Source: Apostichopus japonicus
Lineage: Eukaryota; Echinodermata; Holothuroidea; Aspidochirotida; Stichopodidae
Direction: 5' to 3'
NCBI RefSeq assembly: GCF_037975245.1
Contig: NC_092561.1
Location: forward strand, 20,903,008-20,967,007
Length of the DNA: 64,000 nucleotides
Shown in pieces: positions 11,653-23,908 of this stretch; positions within the stretch are counted from its first letter, which is position 1, and each line of letters starts with the position of its first letter. Both the position numbers and the translations under genes were made by a program. The notes under the pieces are model-generated. The model worked only from the letters and a program-made list of their open reading frames with translations, had not been told where the DNA came from and ran no database searches.

Positions 11653-14600
11653 TGGAGTCCAACCCTCATTGTCCTGGGACTCTATATTGGCGCCATTCTC
11701 CAGGAGAAACTCTACCATGTCCTGGTTTTCATCGATTACAGCCTAAAAAAAGACGAAACAAGAGATGTAAATGTAGTCTGCAGAAATATATATAAATAGT
11801 GTGTACTGTGGCACCTACCTGCATCTATGTACACACAGCCTTAATTTAAGTACTTACTAAATACTGTGCGTGAGTCTGTACAGGTAATTCAGGACTACAA
11901 ATATAAATAAATCATGGGTAGATCTGCAATGAAAGTATATACCCACTGCCCGTCGGTTTAAAATGCAAGCTTAACGCAAAATATGTTGAAGAAATACTGG
12001 GGAGATTCCTTGCCATTTTTGGTATTAAAAACAAAATCACTTATAATAATTGCACATGTCAGTTGTTTTTCCATACCCTGAACATTACCTCTCAGGAACA
12101 GTTTAAACACTTTATTCAAAAAAAGAAAAAAAGGATAAACACTTTACTCCAAAACACAAGCAGGGGGCTGGGTTAAGCACAGAGCGTAGAACAGATGCAT
12201 TCGTGGACAAGACATGTATTACCATTTTTTTTTCTAGTTGGCCTAAGGATTCAAACTAAAGTTACTGTACTGTTCATTGCACTACATCTTGACATACAAT
12301 TGTGTATAGTACACTACTGTACATACAGCATAAATTACAGACCCAAATGTATGCTTGTACTGTATAATTCAGATCATGTACTGTAAAGTCTGTAATAGGC
12401 CAGATGTTGTTATTGTTGTTGTTGTTACACACCATATAAACCTAAGGAAGGGCTGATTAAGTTATGACTCACAGCATATCATTTATATACCTGATAATTA
12501 AACACCAATGGATTAAACTGTGTGAACATAAGCAGTGTAATAAGCAATCATATAGTTCCTTTTGCTTTCAAGGCAGATCTGATGAAGTGATGGTAGTCTG
12601 CAATTGCCCCCCCCCCCCAAAGTTACTAATTAATTAATACAGTACTTCCGGGATACTCCGGGATACTTTCCAAAGCTGCTTCCAGGATAATAAGTCTACC
12701 AGATTAACATGTCGGGGCTATTATATTACCACATTTTGTGTACAGTACAAGCAAACTCAAAAAAGTACATTAATTAGTGGCAGAAAACAAGTTAGAACAA
12801 TAGGAATCTGGCATATCCTATTGCATCTCTGTCTGTATTTGATCTTCCTCTAAGGTTTTTCCAATTTAGCACAGCAATGTTCCTACACTGACAGTATTAA
12901 CAAAGTATATACTGTCCATTTGTAAGAACAGCATCATACACATCTTGATGTTACATTATAATACTATTCTGAATATAATCGGTTAAGTTGCTGTGGTTTG
13001 AAAGAGAACTAATTTCAGCCCAATAGTACATGTTTATATCATATGCCGCCATTTGTCAGAGTGCTGACGTTTCCTCTACGCTACATTCGTTGCAATTATC
13101 ACTTAATTGTACTAAGTTACAGATTAAAATACGGTAGTATAGCTTTAATACTGAAAATGTCGAAATATGATCTCTTGGGTAACACTTCTCGTCCTGCATG
13201 GTCAAAGGTCAAATGATTTGTTGACTTTCTAATTTAATCTTGAATTACAGTACTTAGTATACACAATCAATTTATGAAATCAAGAGGTTCTACAGCTGGG
13301 TTACGGTACCAAATACTGTATTTTGGTTTCATCCCATTTTTCGTCAGCAAAATTAATTTTGTTGTGAGGTTTTAGCTGACCTGCAATTATTGTGACAATG
13401 TTGTGTTAATATGTAACTATCAATGTTCAATACACTTTGCTACAATACGGTTGCATGCACTCAGACACAGAGTCAACTACAGTAACTGTATACAGTATTA
13501 CTAGAGTCTATTGTAGTACAACAATACAAAACTTCAACAACATGCATGCATGTAAAACTATATGTCTAGGTAATTACACAGAGTGTACATTGTATGTGAA
13601 GCACAAAGGAAGGAAACCTTCAGTACTATACCCTTCAGGGAATAATTTAACTGACAGTGTTCAATATTGTATAGCAGTTTTAATGTAGGCTTTGAACTTT
13701 GTCAGATATTTACTGTGATTCCTATGTACAAACACCCTGCTACACATCTTTACATAGCATATTAATTACGATACCGGGATTGATTACTCCCTGCCATTTT
13801 CTTTCTTTCTTGTATTTTGTATGTGATGAGCATAAGTTTGTGCACATTCAGAGGGAGAGCCATTTAATGTGTGTAGGGCATAGATAGGTTCAGTGTCATA
13901 TTGAAGTTCCTGAAGATACACATACATGTGGGATTTATAAATTGGTAGTATAGTATGACGTATACAGAATGCATACATAAACAGTACTCACTAGCATACA
14001 TCAACATCATTAACCATGGATGCAATAGCAGGGCAGGCTGGATGCCGCCAAGCACAAACAGTATTTTAAACATATGTTTGATGATTAATTTAAAACATTT
14101 TACCATTACAAAATATGGGTGAATAATGGGCACAGAAGTTAGCTTCAGAATAGGAAATAGATTGCACCATTTCCCATCTAAACATAATTTTCACTATTTC
14201 CAATAGGGAGAGGGATCCCTACCCCGCCCCCCCCACAGGATCTTACTACCGCACAAATCCACCTGGCACTCAAATTTTCCTGAGCACCTGCCTGCAATAC
14301 TGCCAATGTACAGTTCCAGTTCTTACTGTACACAGTAGAACATGTAGATTTCTTTGAATTAGATATGTTTCAAAGTAAAAAACTTTTATATACAGTTCTC
14401 CAGAGTCCATGTATATGAAACCTTTGCAGAAGACAAATTGCATTATTACCTAATGACTTTCAAACAATTGAGTTCAATGCAATGTCCTCACAGACTGGTA
14501 ATAAGTGATAATAGTACAGTCATAGTACATTCACCCGGTCTGATGGTATGATGACACAATAGATTTCAACAGGTGATTTCAACCCCTCAGACAACAAAAA

Positions 14601-15906
14601 AAGAGATTTTAGGCCTGGCAATTTTGGGGGTCTACACATACTCCACACTGTGGCTAGATGGGAAATAATATTTAGCTTCAATGCAGATTTTATGACATCA
14701 CCGTCTCCCACGAGAATAGTTTCCTATGTGTCCATTTCTGATGGTAACAATTCAAATAGTTTGCAACCTTTATTACTTCAATTATCCCAACAGTGTCACT
14801 AACAAGAATTCATGCAGGTCAAAACTCTCATTCAGACAGTGAATAAATGGTACAGAAATTCTATTGCAGATCAGAATGAACAGTTTCCTCTGTGACTTTA
14901 TAATGCTGGACTTTGCCATTCTGCGTCAGAGGTATTGCCATTGAAATTTTAGAGGAATTATGCATACTTAACAATTCTTTTATATTGTTATACTTTTAGC
15001 AAAGTCACAAAATCTAGATCAATATGAAACTAGGGAATAGCTCAGTGTTAAAATGCTCATTGATGCTACACACATGCTAAGGATGTATCTTAGGATACCT
15101 TAGGAACTGTAGTGGATGCAAGTCTAAGTAGACCTCTTTATCCACCTCTGTTGCCTAAATTACAGTTATAAATGCAATAGCAGCTTTTCACAATGACCCT
15201 TTATGATACAAACAACCAATGTAAAATTTGCTTAACGATTCACAAACAGGCAAATATATTATACCCTGGTTAGCCTTAGTTGCCGGCTGTCCCAATTGAC
15301 CTAGCATGCGATTGGGAGACAATTATGAAGGCCTAGCGTAGAACAAACACTTGAACCCATACAGACTCTCTTTCACGTTATAAAGTTAGGCCTACGCCAT
15401 TAGCATAGTAATTACGCTACACAGTTCGATTTAATTGCGGGACTGGCTAGGCTTGGGCACAATAACTAATGCTAGGCTATGCAAATTGCAATGCCTAAAG
15501 ACAGGGGAATGCATGTCGTTCCAACTAGGCTATAATAGTCTAATTTGACAAATATGAACGGCTTTGTCGGATTTTAGCGGAATGGTTAAGGATATATAGT
15601 ACGTAAGGTATTTGGGGGATTGTATCATCACATTAACGTCACTTTTGAAAGCTATTTTACCTGATGCAGAGCTGTCAACCCATCAATGTTGGCATAATTT
15701 ATGTCCGCCCCGATGTTCAGCAAGTGTTGCACATCTTCATCGTCCCCACTTGCACAAGCCGCTAAAAACACACAACCAGCCTGAAACTTAACTTTGGTTT
15801 TCTTGTTCTTTCTACTGTCGCTAGTCTTAGCTAATTCTGATTCTTTCCATCTTTGAAGTTGTTCATGACGTCTAATCATAGCAGATTTCGGACGTTCGTC
15901 CGCCAT
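11612..15906 (-). CDS. PPP1R12: MYPT-family protein phosphatase 1 regulatory subunit 12, N-terminal exons (partial)
   Basis: Two exons of a PP1 targeting subunit of the myosin phosphatase (MYPT) family. Coding exon 1 is 15661-15906, starts with ATG at 15906 and ends at a phase-0 donor (CAG/GTAAAA). Exon 2 is 11612-11742, with a TTTTTTTAG acceptor and a phase-2 donor (GTGAGA). Residues 1-82 hold a basic N-terminus, the PP1-docking RVxF-type motif KVKF and the start of the ankyrin repeats (GADINYANIDGLTALHQ). Exon 2 continues with AVIDENQDMVEFLLENGA and DNEGWTPLHAAASCGF, matching the order in MYPT1. In that family the docking motif and ankyrins wrap the PP1 catalytic subunit and steer it to myosin. 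The rest of the gene was not found below 11612. Assignment to MYPT1 rather than MYPT2 or p85 cannot be made from this part. Confidence 0.92.
11743..15660. other. PPP1R12 intron 1
   Basis: Intron between the two recognised PPP1R12 exons. It is AT-rich and carries a poly-C run near 12607-12619 and another at about 14227. No nested gene was recognised; short open frames here lack domain similarity. Confidence 0.75.
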
Positions 15907-16250
15907 CTTCTCCGTCCGAGGCTGTGGTTATTATTCCAAAGTAGATCCTTTACAATGATATCGCTTGTTGTCCAAAAGTACGTAGTCCTATCGTGTAGAA
16001 GACGATGAAATTTCAGTGCTATCCGAAAAATTTAACTCAAACAGAATTGGTGTAGTGAGTATCCTTCAACGCTACTTCTATCCAATATCTTTAGTAAGAG
16101 ATAATTAAATTTACGACGATAAACACATCAATAATCCTCGTGAGGTGTCCAATTTGGAATGAGTCATTTCAGCAAAGCATCAGCAGCAATTCCACAATAA
16201 TCTACCCACAATGCAACAATTTCGATCTACAGTTTGCGGAAAACTTAGTT
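15907..16250 (-). promoter_or_regulatory. Probable 5' UTR and promoter region of PPP1R12
   Basis: Sequence directly upstream of the PPP1R12 start codon on the minus strand. It is the expected place for the 5' UTR and promoter. I see no clear TATA box or initiator, so the call rests on position only. Confidence 0.3.
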
Positions 16251-19200
16251 TCAGTTTTCCCAAAGTCTTGAGGTTCGTCGTTGGAGGTCTTCGTTGCTAT
16301 GACAGATAGTGATGTCATGTTCGACTTTGCGATCGCTCTTACTTTTCTGTAAAGATTTTACTCCAGTGTGGGGACTGACAGACCAAGGAGCATTTTGTTC
16401 CCTCCAAGTACGAACCTCACTCCGTGGTAAAGGATCTCCAGAGCCAATCACGCAAATGCTCGAGTTTGTTTAGGAGCTTATCAACCCTGATTTCTCCTAG
16501 ATGTGTGAAGAATTACTAACAAGGTTAACTATTACGTTGTCGTCTTAGCTGCCCTGTGCAAAATAATAAAACACTGCCTGGTACGGACCTTCTAATCCGC
16601 TTTAAAGAAATTGTGATGAATTTTGTTTTGAAGTTGTAGGGAGTATTATATAAGAAAATTTAATTAAAACGACTACTTTTATGACCAAAAATGCAAATGA
16701 AGTAGGTTTTAATAATTTGGTATAATTACGTTACCTCCCTTTAATTTTACCAGACAATGTGGCCTTTCCTGGTCGCAGGAAAGGGTTACTAATTATTCAC
16801 ACTTGTAAATACCCCAGAAAATAATCTTGGATTATCGAAATACATTATAGACCTTGGGCCTTATTTGGACGTGAGCACATTTGAATATAGCATGTTACTC
16901 CTTGTTGTCAATTCTTCGCTAGAACGCAGGCTGCCTGTCATTCCATTCCCGTATTTAGAGAAGGTATTCCGGGTCGTGACGTCACAGCGCGACGGTCAGA
17001 GCTGCCCCTGCTAGCATAGCTTGTTGCGCTGAGTGGATATCACACCGTGTGTCAAGGATGAAATTTCATTAGTCTGCGTCGTAGACTGTTGCGAAAAAGT
17101 GATGGCGCTAAACCATTTTTCAAAACTAAAAAAGATCCCCCGCAAATGTGGTGAGCGGTTAAATTCATCATCTATACCAAAAAACCTTTCGTCTAGTGTG
17201 CAAACACAACTTTGATGTAATTGCACAAAATTAATGGGGTGTATAATTCAATGAAAAGAAAGCTTTTGTAAAACAAAGCTAGAAGAAAAAAAGAGAACTA
17301 TAAAATTGAAGGCAGTGCAGACGACACACTGCATGGTGACATTGCGGTGCACATGGGTGATTAGGAAATATTGTTCACACAAGTTCGGGAAACTGTATGG
17401 AAGATTGCATATACACTACCCTATGGTGGTTTCCAAAGTACGGCGGCCGAAAGAAATATAATACGAAGAATCTAAAAAAAAAAGAACGAATATACAACGG
17501 TCACTTTAACAAGTCGTCAAATTTACTGGAAGAGTCGAATGGGCGTATTTTGGAGTGATCGATCTAGTCTGAATGCGTTGACAATAATCATGAACTTCAA
17601 TAAACGTCAATAAATAATTTGCATACGAAGGACAGTAAAAATTGATTTCGTGTATAACAATAAGCCTTGTCGGAATTAAGACAAGGAGTTCAAAAGGTCA
17701 AATGAGAGCCTTTTCAGCACTTTATGATACCAAAACAACATCACATTGCAACCTAAAGCATGCCTAAATTAAATTAAGATGAGGAAACTTTTTTTCAAAG
17801 GCTTTGTAGATTAAACTTGCGATTGAAAAAGTGGCTACAATTTGACAAAGGAACACGACATCTACAGTGACCATTAGGTCAGCTATATATAAGTATAACA
17901 TCAGTAGACGAATTTAAGGAACACGCGAAGTTATCGTATTCAACCATATACGATGTTTATAGCCGAATGAAATAGTGTCTGGGCGACGAAATGTTTGGAT
18001 AACTTTAAGTTATCAATAATATCCCTCCAATTAAAACAGGAGGATGTTATATTGACCTATAGAAATCTAACCGTTTCCTGCGCAATGATTTTGGTCACTT
18101 AAATTGGGAACTCACCAAACAAACGCAAACAAGCCTGTTGCAAGTGGGACTGATGTTCCATCATGGAATAAAGAATCAGTGACCAATAGTGAACGAGTGA
18201 ACTTTTTAGTTTATAGTCGTGATATTCATATTCTTCGAGTTCTTCAACATAGGTCTCTTCTCGGCCACCGTAAACGAGAGAGCGCTAATAATCCGCTCTG
18301 AGTAAACTGTCCGTGAGTCGAAGTTTTTTTTAGATGGGAGATATCAGTCACTGTTCTATTATTTAAAATCAAAAGTAAAAACATGCGGTATAGTGATATA
18401 TGTGGCCCCTCAGTGCTATACAATGGTTTAGTTATACATAGGTATACAAAGATACAGATTATGTTATTTGTTTTTCTTTTATCTCGGAATCAGTCACATG
18501 ATCACATGATCCGATATTTCAAAAAACATGCTGCAATAATCTCCTTTATACTGCCATTTTATTTTTTATCTGTCATGCTTGAAAAAATAACAAAGCCTAT
18601 ATTAAATTGTAATGCATAAAGCAGATTCATGGATAAAGACTAATATAAGTTATGGATTAAGTTTGTTATGGAAAGACAGAGTGACGTAGGCCTATAGAAA
18701 TTCTTATTATTGAGGACATTTCCTTGAAAACGACTTGAAGTTGCTAATGCATTTCTTAATCACCAAATTACACACTAGAATTTTGCAAAACCTCTATGGA
18801 AACTTGATCTATATAGTTATGTTCAAGCTTTTTCAAGCCGCACGTTTTTTTTTTTCACGGTCGTCCATTTTGAAATATGTATTAGATTATTCATGCATGT
18901 TTTATGACAATAAGAGTTCGGAGATGAACAGCATGTAAGTCACATGATGTATTTCTTAATCAAAGCATAATGACGGAATTTCATTTTTACCCTCCTTTTT
19001 CACTTTCTTAATGAAGCAAGACACGAAATGTAGAAATCAAAATAATGTGAGGCGTGGGTCGAGCTTGCATTTTTGTTTTTCATAAAGGTTTATTTTTTTA
19101 ATTTAACTCATCATTGTAACCCTAAAGCATCATCCAAGAGATTAAGAATAAACTATAAAAGCTCTATATGAAACTGGAATACAGGTAAAGACATAACATC

Positions 19201-20371
19201 AACAATTTTCCCATTATTTTCTTGGATATATTAAAGCGAAACCTTTCTGCATATAGAGTCTTCCTAAACTCATCTGGCACATGGGAAAATAGAGAGATGG
19301 CAAGGAATGGCAGCTGCCGCATATATTCGTGATTGTGATATCATATAATGGGTATTGATAATGGATATTCGCTTTAACCGGTATGTGGATATTGGCTCAA
19401 TGATAATGCAGTTATGTAATCAAAGGAACCAACAACTCGATTAACCGCCAATAATTTATGCAATTCCCCCTATACCAAAGGCCGCCTGAAGAATGCAAGG
19501 AATATTGCTGATAGTAGTGAGGGCGCTATTCAAATAAGAAGGGAAAACGAATTGAACTTCAACTTATAGACACTCAAACTTTCAGTTGAATATATACGTT
19601 AGCATTCCATAGCTATAGGGCGAGAAGGGCACACATCCTAGCTCATTTGCAAACCAGCATCCGGGATTGTCGTGGTTCAACCCTACGTTTTCCTCATGCA
19701 GGCTTAATCACATCAGTTTGGTCCATATATTTCTCTTCGCAGATATATAAGTCATGTCGGGAAGATCACATATACATACATACATACATACATGTCGCCC
19801 CTCTGTGACGAAACAGTTATTATGGCGAGCTTGCATCATGGATGGCGACGATAGAGGGAGCTGTAGGTGTTAGGGGAGGTAGATCTGTTTTCATCCTCGG
19901 TTCTTCTATTGCGTCGCGAGTGAACGATTTATACACAAAGCATACTGGAGACATAATTGGCAACATTTCGTTTATTATTCCCATCGGTATGTTTATAGTT
20001 ACGGAAGCTATATGAACTTCTTTAATAAGGTTTGCTGAAATTGAAAACAATCATGCTTTAAAGTCCAGCTTGTTAAGATAGAGCCTTGGTATGAAAACCG
20101 AACCCACAGTAGTTTAAACATGGCAGGTTTGTCATGTGCTATATATAACGTCAGTAGAGCCTTGTTTAGATTATATGTTCGGATTTACCGTGTGGTTCAA
20201 AATGAGGAAAAGAGAACGTCAAGATGGAAAATAGTAAAAAGCTCCGCCTCATATTACACTAGGACGGAGGATTCGCTCGCTATATCACACAAACTATCAT
20301 AGTCTCTCAGCTTCAGTCACAGTTAAGTTGGTACTGCAGCCATGGAAGTATTACCCACAATTCCATGCAGT
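16251..20371. other. Intergenic; CRE-like site and CpG-richer patch
   Basis: No gene recognised. A palindromic TGACGTCA (the CREB/ATF consensus) lies at 16977-16984 in a patch with more CpG than its surroundings (about 16920-17200), which could be a promoter. A minus-strand frame at 16251-16451 has protein-like composition but only a GTG at its start and no recognised domain. The rest is AT-rich with short open frames only; a short CATA run lies near 19775. Confidence 0.4.
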
Positions 20372-21247
20372 CAGGGCGGACTGGGTCTTTAAACCGGCCC
20401 GGACATGTTTCACTTAGACCGGCCCATTATTCATTGATATGTTACTTACTAGTGATCGCCGTCCTGGGGGAAGGGGTCTAATGGGAGGGGGTGTCCCCTC
20501 CCCATTGAGATTTGTTTGAGTTAAGGAATGCCTAGATGCAAAAAAAGTGCTATATTAGTCAATTTTGAAGGTTACAATAATCCTTTGAAGAAGACCCAAG
20601 AATAATTTCCAGAAGCAAAACTTGAATAAACCGAGGAAAGTTAAAAACGTAAACAAAAGAGACAAAAGTATATATTTTAGACTGGATTTTAATTAGTTTT
20701 AAGCATTTTGTGACAACATGCTTGAAAAACTTAAATAAAATCCACTAAAACATATATGTTCAATAACACGAACACATGTCATGTCTACGAGAGCAGGAGC
20801 CTACGCAGTTCGCTGCTTCTGGCAACCACATCATTAATGATATTTTAGTGTCAAGTTTGGCCAAGATTCTTTTTCCCACAGACATCAACATGAACGCCTC
20901 AAGATGTTCTTGTGTAATTTTACTGCTCAAACGGCTTTTGATTCTCTTCAAGGCAAAGAAAGTTCGTTCACATGCTACTTGTGACACAGGTAGCGTTACC
21001 AGCAACTTGTAGGCAAGCCCAAGGTTCAACTTAAGGTTCAACTTAAGGAGCACCTTGTGGCAGCAGAGAAGACAGTCTTTACATGACTGATTCCCACAGT
21101 TAAAATATATTTCTACACCCCGTCTATATTCTATTAACTACTGTGAAAATGGGCTGTAGTTTTTACCAGGCTCTCCGGCCCACCGGCCCATATGTCCACC
21201 GGCCCACTGGGCATTGCCCAAATGCCCGTGTGGCCAGTCCGCCACTG
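20372..21247 (-). mobile_element. hAT-family DNA transposon relic with transposase C-terminal fragment
   Basis: An 876-bp element. Its ends are inverted: CAGGGCGGACTGG at the left and, as reverse complement, CAGTGGCGGACTGG at the right. Subterminal GGCCCACCGGCCC-type repeats follow. The flanks CATGCAGT and CATGCGTT (20364-20371 and 21248-21255) look like a decayed 8-bp target duplication, as expected for hAT. On the minus strand (about 20800-21030) a fragment reads LPVSQVACERTFFALKRIKS and LSSKITQEHLEAFMLM, the hAT C-terminal dimerisation region. The rest of the transposase (BED finger, most of the catalytic core) is absent, so it cannot be autonomous. Confidence 0.87.
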
Positions 21248-21340
21248 CATGCGTTAACCACGCGATTATGATGATGACAATACTAATGGTCCATGCGTTA
21301 ACCACGCGATTATGACGATGGTAATACTAAGGGTCCATGG
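21248..21340. repeat. 44-bp direct duplication beside the hAT element
   Basis: CATGCGTTAACCACGCGATT at 21248 recurs at 21292 (offset 44) with a few substitutions in the second half. The right-hand target duplication of the hAT relic is the start of the first copy. Confidence 0.85.
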
Positions 21341-22045
21341 TAACGAACACAGCTAGCTTGTACAATAATACAACCAAGAAGCCGAAAGCAGGATATACCA
21401 AACTGTTTACAACGTACCGTGAACCAGAAAATAGGTATGCAGTGAACTTTTAATAGGTGAGCAATTGTTGTAGAATGTAGTTATATATCTAAGAGAGCAA
21501 TGACATATGTGACTAATAGCCTACCGTGTAAAATGAACGTCAGTAACCTAAGCTCACAAAAAACACTGTCAAAGTTCGGCGTTATGTTACGCACAATTAG
21601 CGAACTGTAAATTAGCAATGACTTGGTCTTCGTATAATTTAGCCACTTAAATCACCCTCACGAGTGCGTTTTTATTACCTTGACGTTTAAATTATCTTAT
21701 AGTCTACTTGTCAACCGTTAAAAACACCCATATGATGTAGGCCTATTATGTGGACGAATTTAACATGCTCAACTAGGTATTGCTTCCCTCTCTGCAATGA
21801 GTTGGTCATTATTATTATCTTAAAATACATTATGATAATAATTAACGACCATAGGTTAGACTTACATCAATAAAGTCTATACATGTGCATACGACAGAAT
21901 TGTGTGTGTATCCATATAAGCGTTGATGTTTTTTCTTTTTGAAATGTAAAGGGGGGGGGGGGCTGGCTTCTAGTTTATTTAAGGTATGTCAGCTTGTATC
22001 CTTTTTCATTGCCAGAGCTTTCATTTTAAGAAAAGTCACCCAAGA

Positions 22046-22414
22046 CAGTGGCGTAAGAAGGTACTTTTGAGTGGGGGGGGGGGCTGAAGACTGATGGCCG
22101 GCCTGGGGGAGGGGTCTAAGGGGAGGGGGTGTCCCCCTCCCCTTTGGATTTTTTTGCATTTCCAGGTGGCCTCAGATGCAATTTGGTGCAATATAGCACA
22201 CTTCAACACCCACTCCATTTTGTAAACTTAATTTTGTATTTTCACCTGGCCTTAGATGCAATTTGGTGCTCCAAATGAGTTTTTTTTCTCATTTGGAAAT
22301 GAAAAAGGGGTTTTCTGACTTGCGAACCGGGGGGGCGGAATGATACATCCGCCCCTCCACATTTTTCACTGGGGGGGCTGGCGCCCCCCCAGCCCCCCGG
22401 TTCCTACGCCCTTG
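22046..22414. mobile_element. hAT-type MITE with perfect 8-bp target duplication
   Basis: A 369-bp non-coding element flanked by ACCCAAGA on both sides (22038-22045 and 22415-22422). The ends are inverted: CAGTGGCGTAAGAA at the left and CAAGGGCGTAGGAA as reverse complement of the right. Runs of G lie just inside the left end and G/C runs inside the right. Internally CTTAGATGCAATTTGGTG and CTCAGATGCAATTTGGTG repeat. It shares GGAGGGGTCTAAGGGGAGGG with the MITE at 37647-38754 and with the hAT relic at 20372, so the three are related. Confidence 0.88.
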
Positions 22415-22422
22415 ACCCAAGA

Positions 22423-23908
22423 TATAGAGCCGGGTCGGACAACCAAACAACTTGATACACGCTGAACCCCAGTCCCCTTATGCCGATACCGTGTGACTAT
22501 GGGGTGGTACGGTATATCACGATTCCCTTCGAAAGTCTGTGGCCAAGTGAACAGCGAAACAGAGACATTGAAGTTGAAGACATCGGCCATGTCGCTTTAA
22601 GATTTTACAAGGTAAACAACATTACGCGATGGACGGTAGGTAATGGTTCATGAAAACTTTTTTATGGCTGTTATCATAGTTATGATAAGTTATGGCTTGA
22701 ACATCTCCGAAGCTACTCGTGCAAGTCTGAAGTCCAAACAAGAGTTTATATTTACAGAATATCTTAAAAGCCCAAGATATGGTTGTCTGATATAGAATGT
22801 TTGCAAGCAAGTAATTTCTACGAAATAAAAACAGCGCAAATACACGATAAGACAAAAGCCATAAGTTGAATGTTGTAAATTATAAGTGTTTATTGTATGG
22901 TTAAATTAGATGCTAGGATGAAGATATACTTTGAAATCGAATAGCGACTTTTGATGAACCAGCCGCTCTGGTGGTTTTCTGACTCAACAAAACCTTTTCG
23001 ATCTGTAACAGTCCCTCTAGTATTACAATTTCAACTACGGTGGTCCAGAATAGGCATTATGAATAAATTGCTTTAGTCGAAATGTCAACTTTTTACCTTG
23101 TTATTTTTTTTTTTAAATAAAGGCGAAGTATTTATTCCACAAATTGGACAACAAGATTAAAGTCAAAAGTTTTTAAGTTAAACTTAAAGTTTTCCATTCT
23201 CGTTAATATACTATTTCAACTGTCCTGTGCCACCGTACATACATGGTATATAATACGCTTCTGTTAGATCAGGGATCAGTTACTATACATTTGCACGTGT
23301 CTGGCATGTACACAGTACCGTACGTCGTTTTAAACTTTGATAACACACTGATTACAACTGTAAGAAAGTAAAACATTGTCGGAATAAACCGTAATTTTAA
23401 CTCACCGGGGGACAACGGGAGGGTTTTCAATCTGGAGGGGGGGGGGGAGGGGGGCGGGTGAAGTGTGACAATGTTCGACGGCAGAAGCATACGTCATAGT
23501 TACCTCAACCCTTCTCGACTAATTAATGCTCTTGTGTATTTGTGTGTTTAATTTACACATTCCAGTATTTGAATGTTTTCGATAAAAATGGTACTTTTTA
23601 ATTAAAATTTCTTTTTAATTTCTGAACAACAGGGCACATGTTACTTCAAAAGGCAATCTATAACAGTTAAGTCAATTACACTTATTGAGAATAAACATGC
23701 ACAAGGATACTGTTTATATTATCAAACTGGATCCTCTTAAATTATGTAATTGGGGCAGTGTTGAGCTATTTTCAATAAAATGTCCCCTTCGGCTTCCATT
23801 CACTGACTCGTTCCCCGCCACCGCAAGATACTATTTTATACATAAATTCACCCTTCACAAGGGGTTCAAATAGAGAGGGAGATGGCTAAAATAAAAATAA
23901 AAAACTCA
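22423..23908. other. Intergenic region 3' of esterase gene A
   Basis: No gene seen. A G-rich run lies near 23438-23456. The stretch separates the MITE from the last exon of esterase gene A (stop codon at 23909-23911). Confidence 0.5.

Noticed and set aside
16251-16451. Minus-strand frame of 66 codons upstream of PPP1R12
   Set aside because: Protein-like composition but it starts only at GTG, shows no domain, and has no clear splice link to exon 1.
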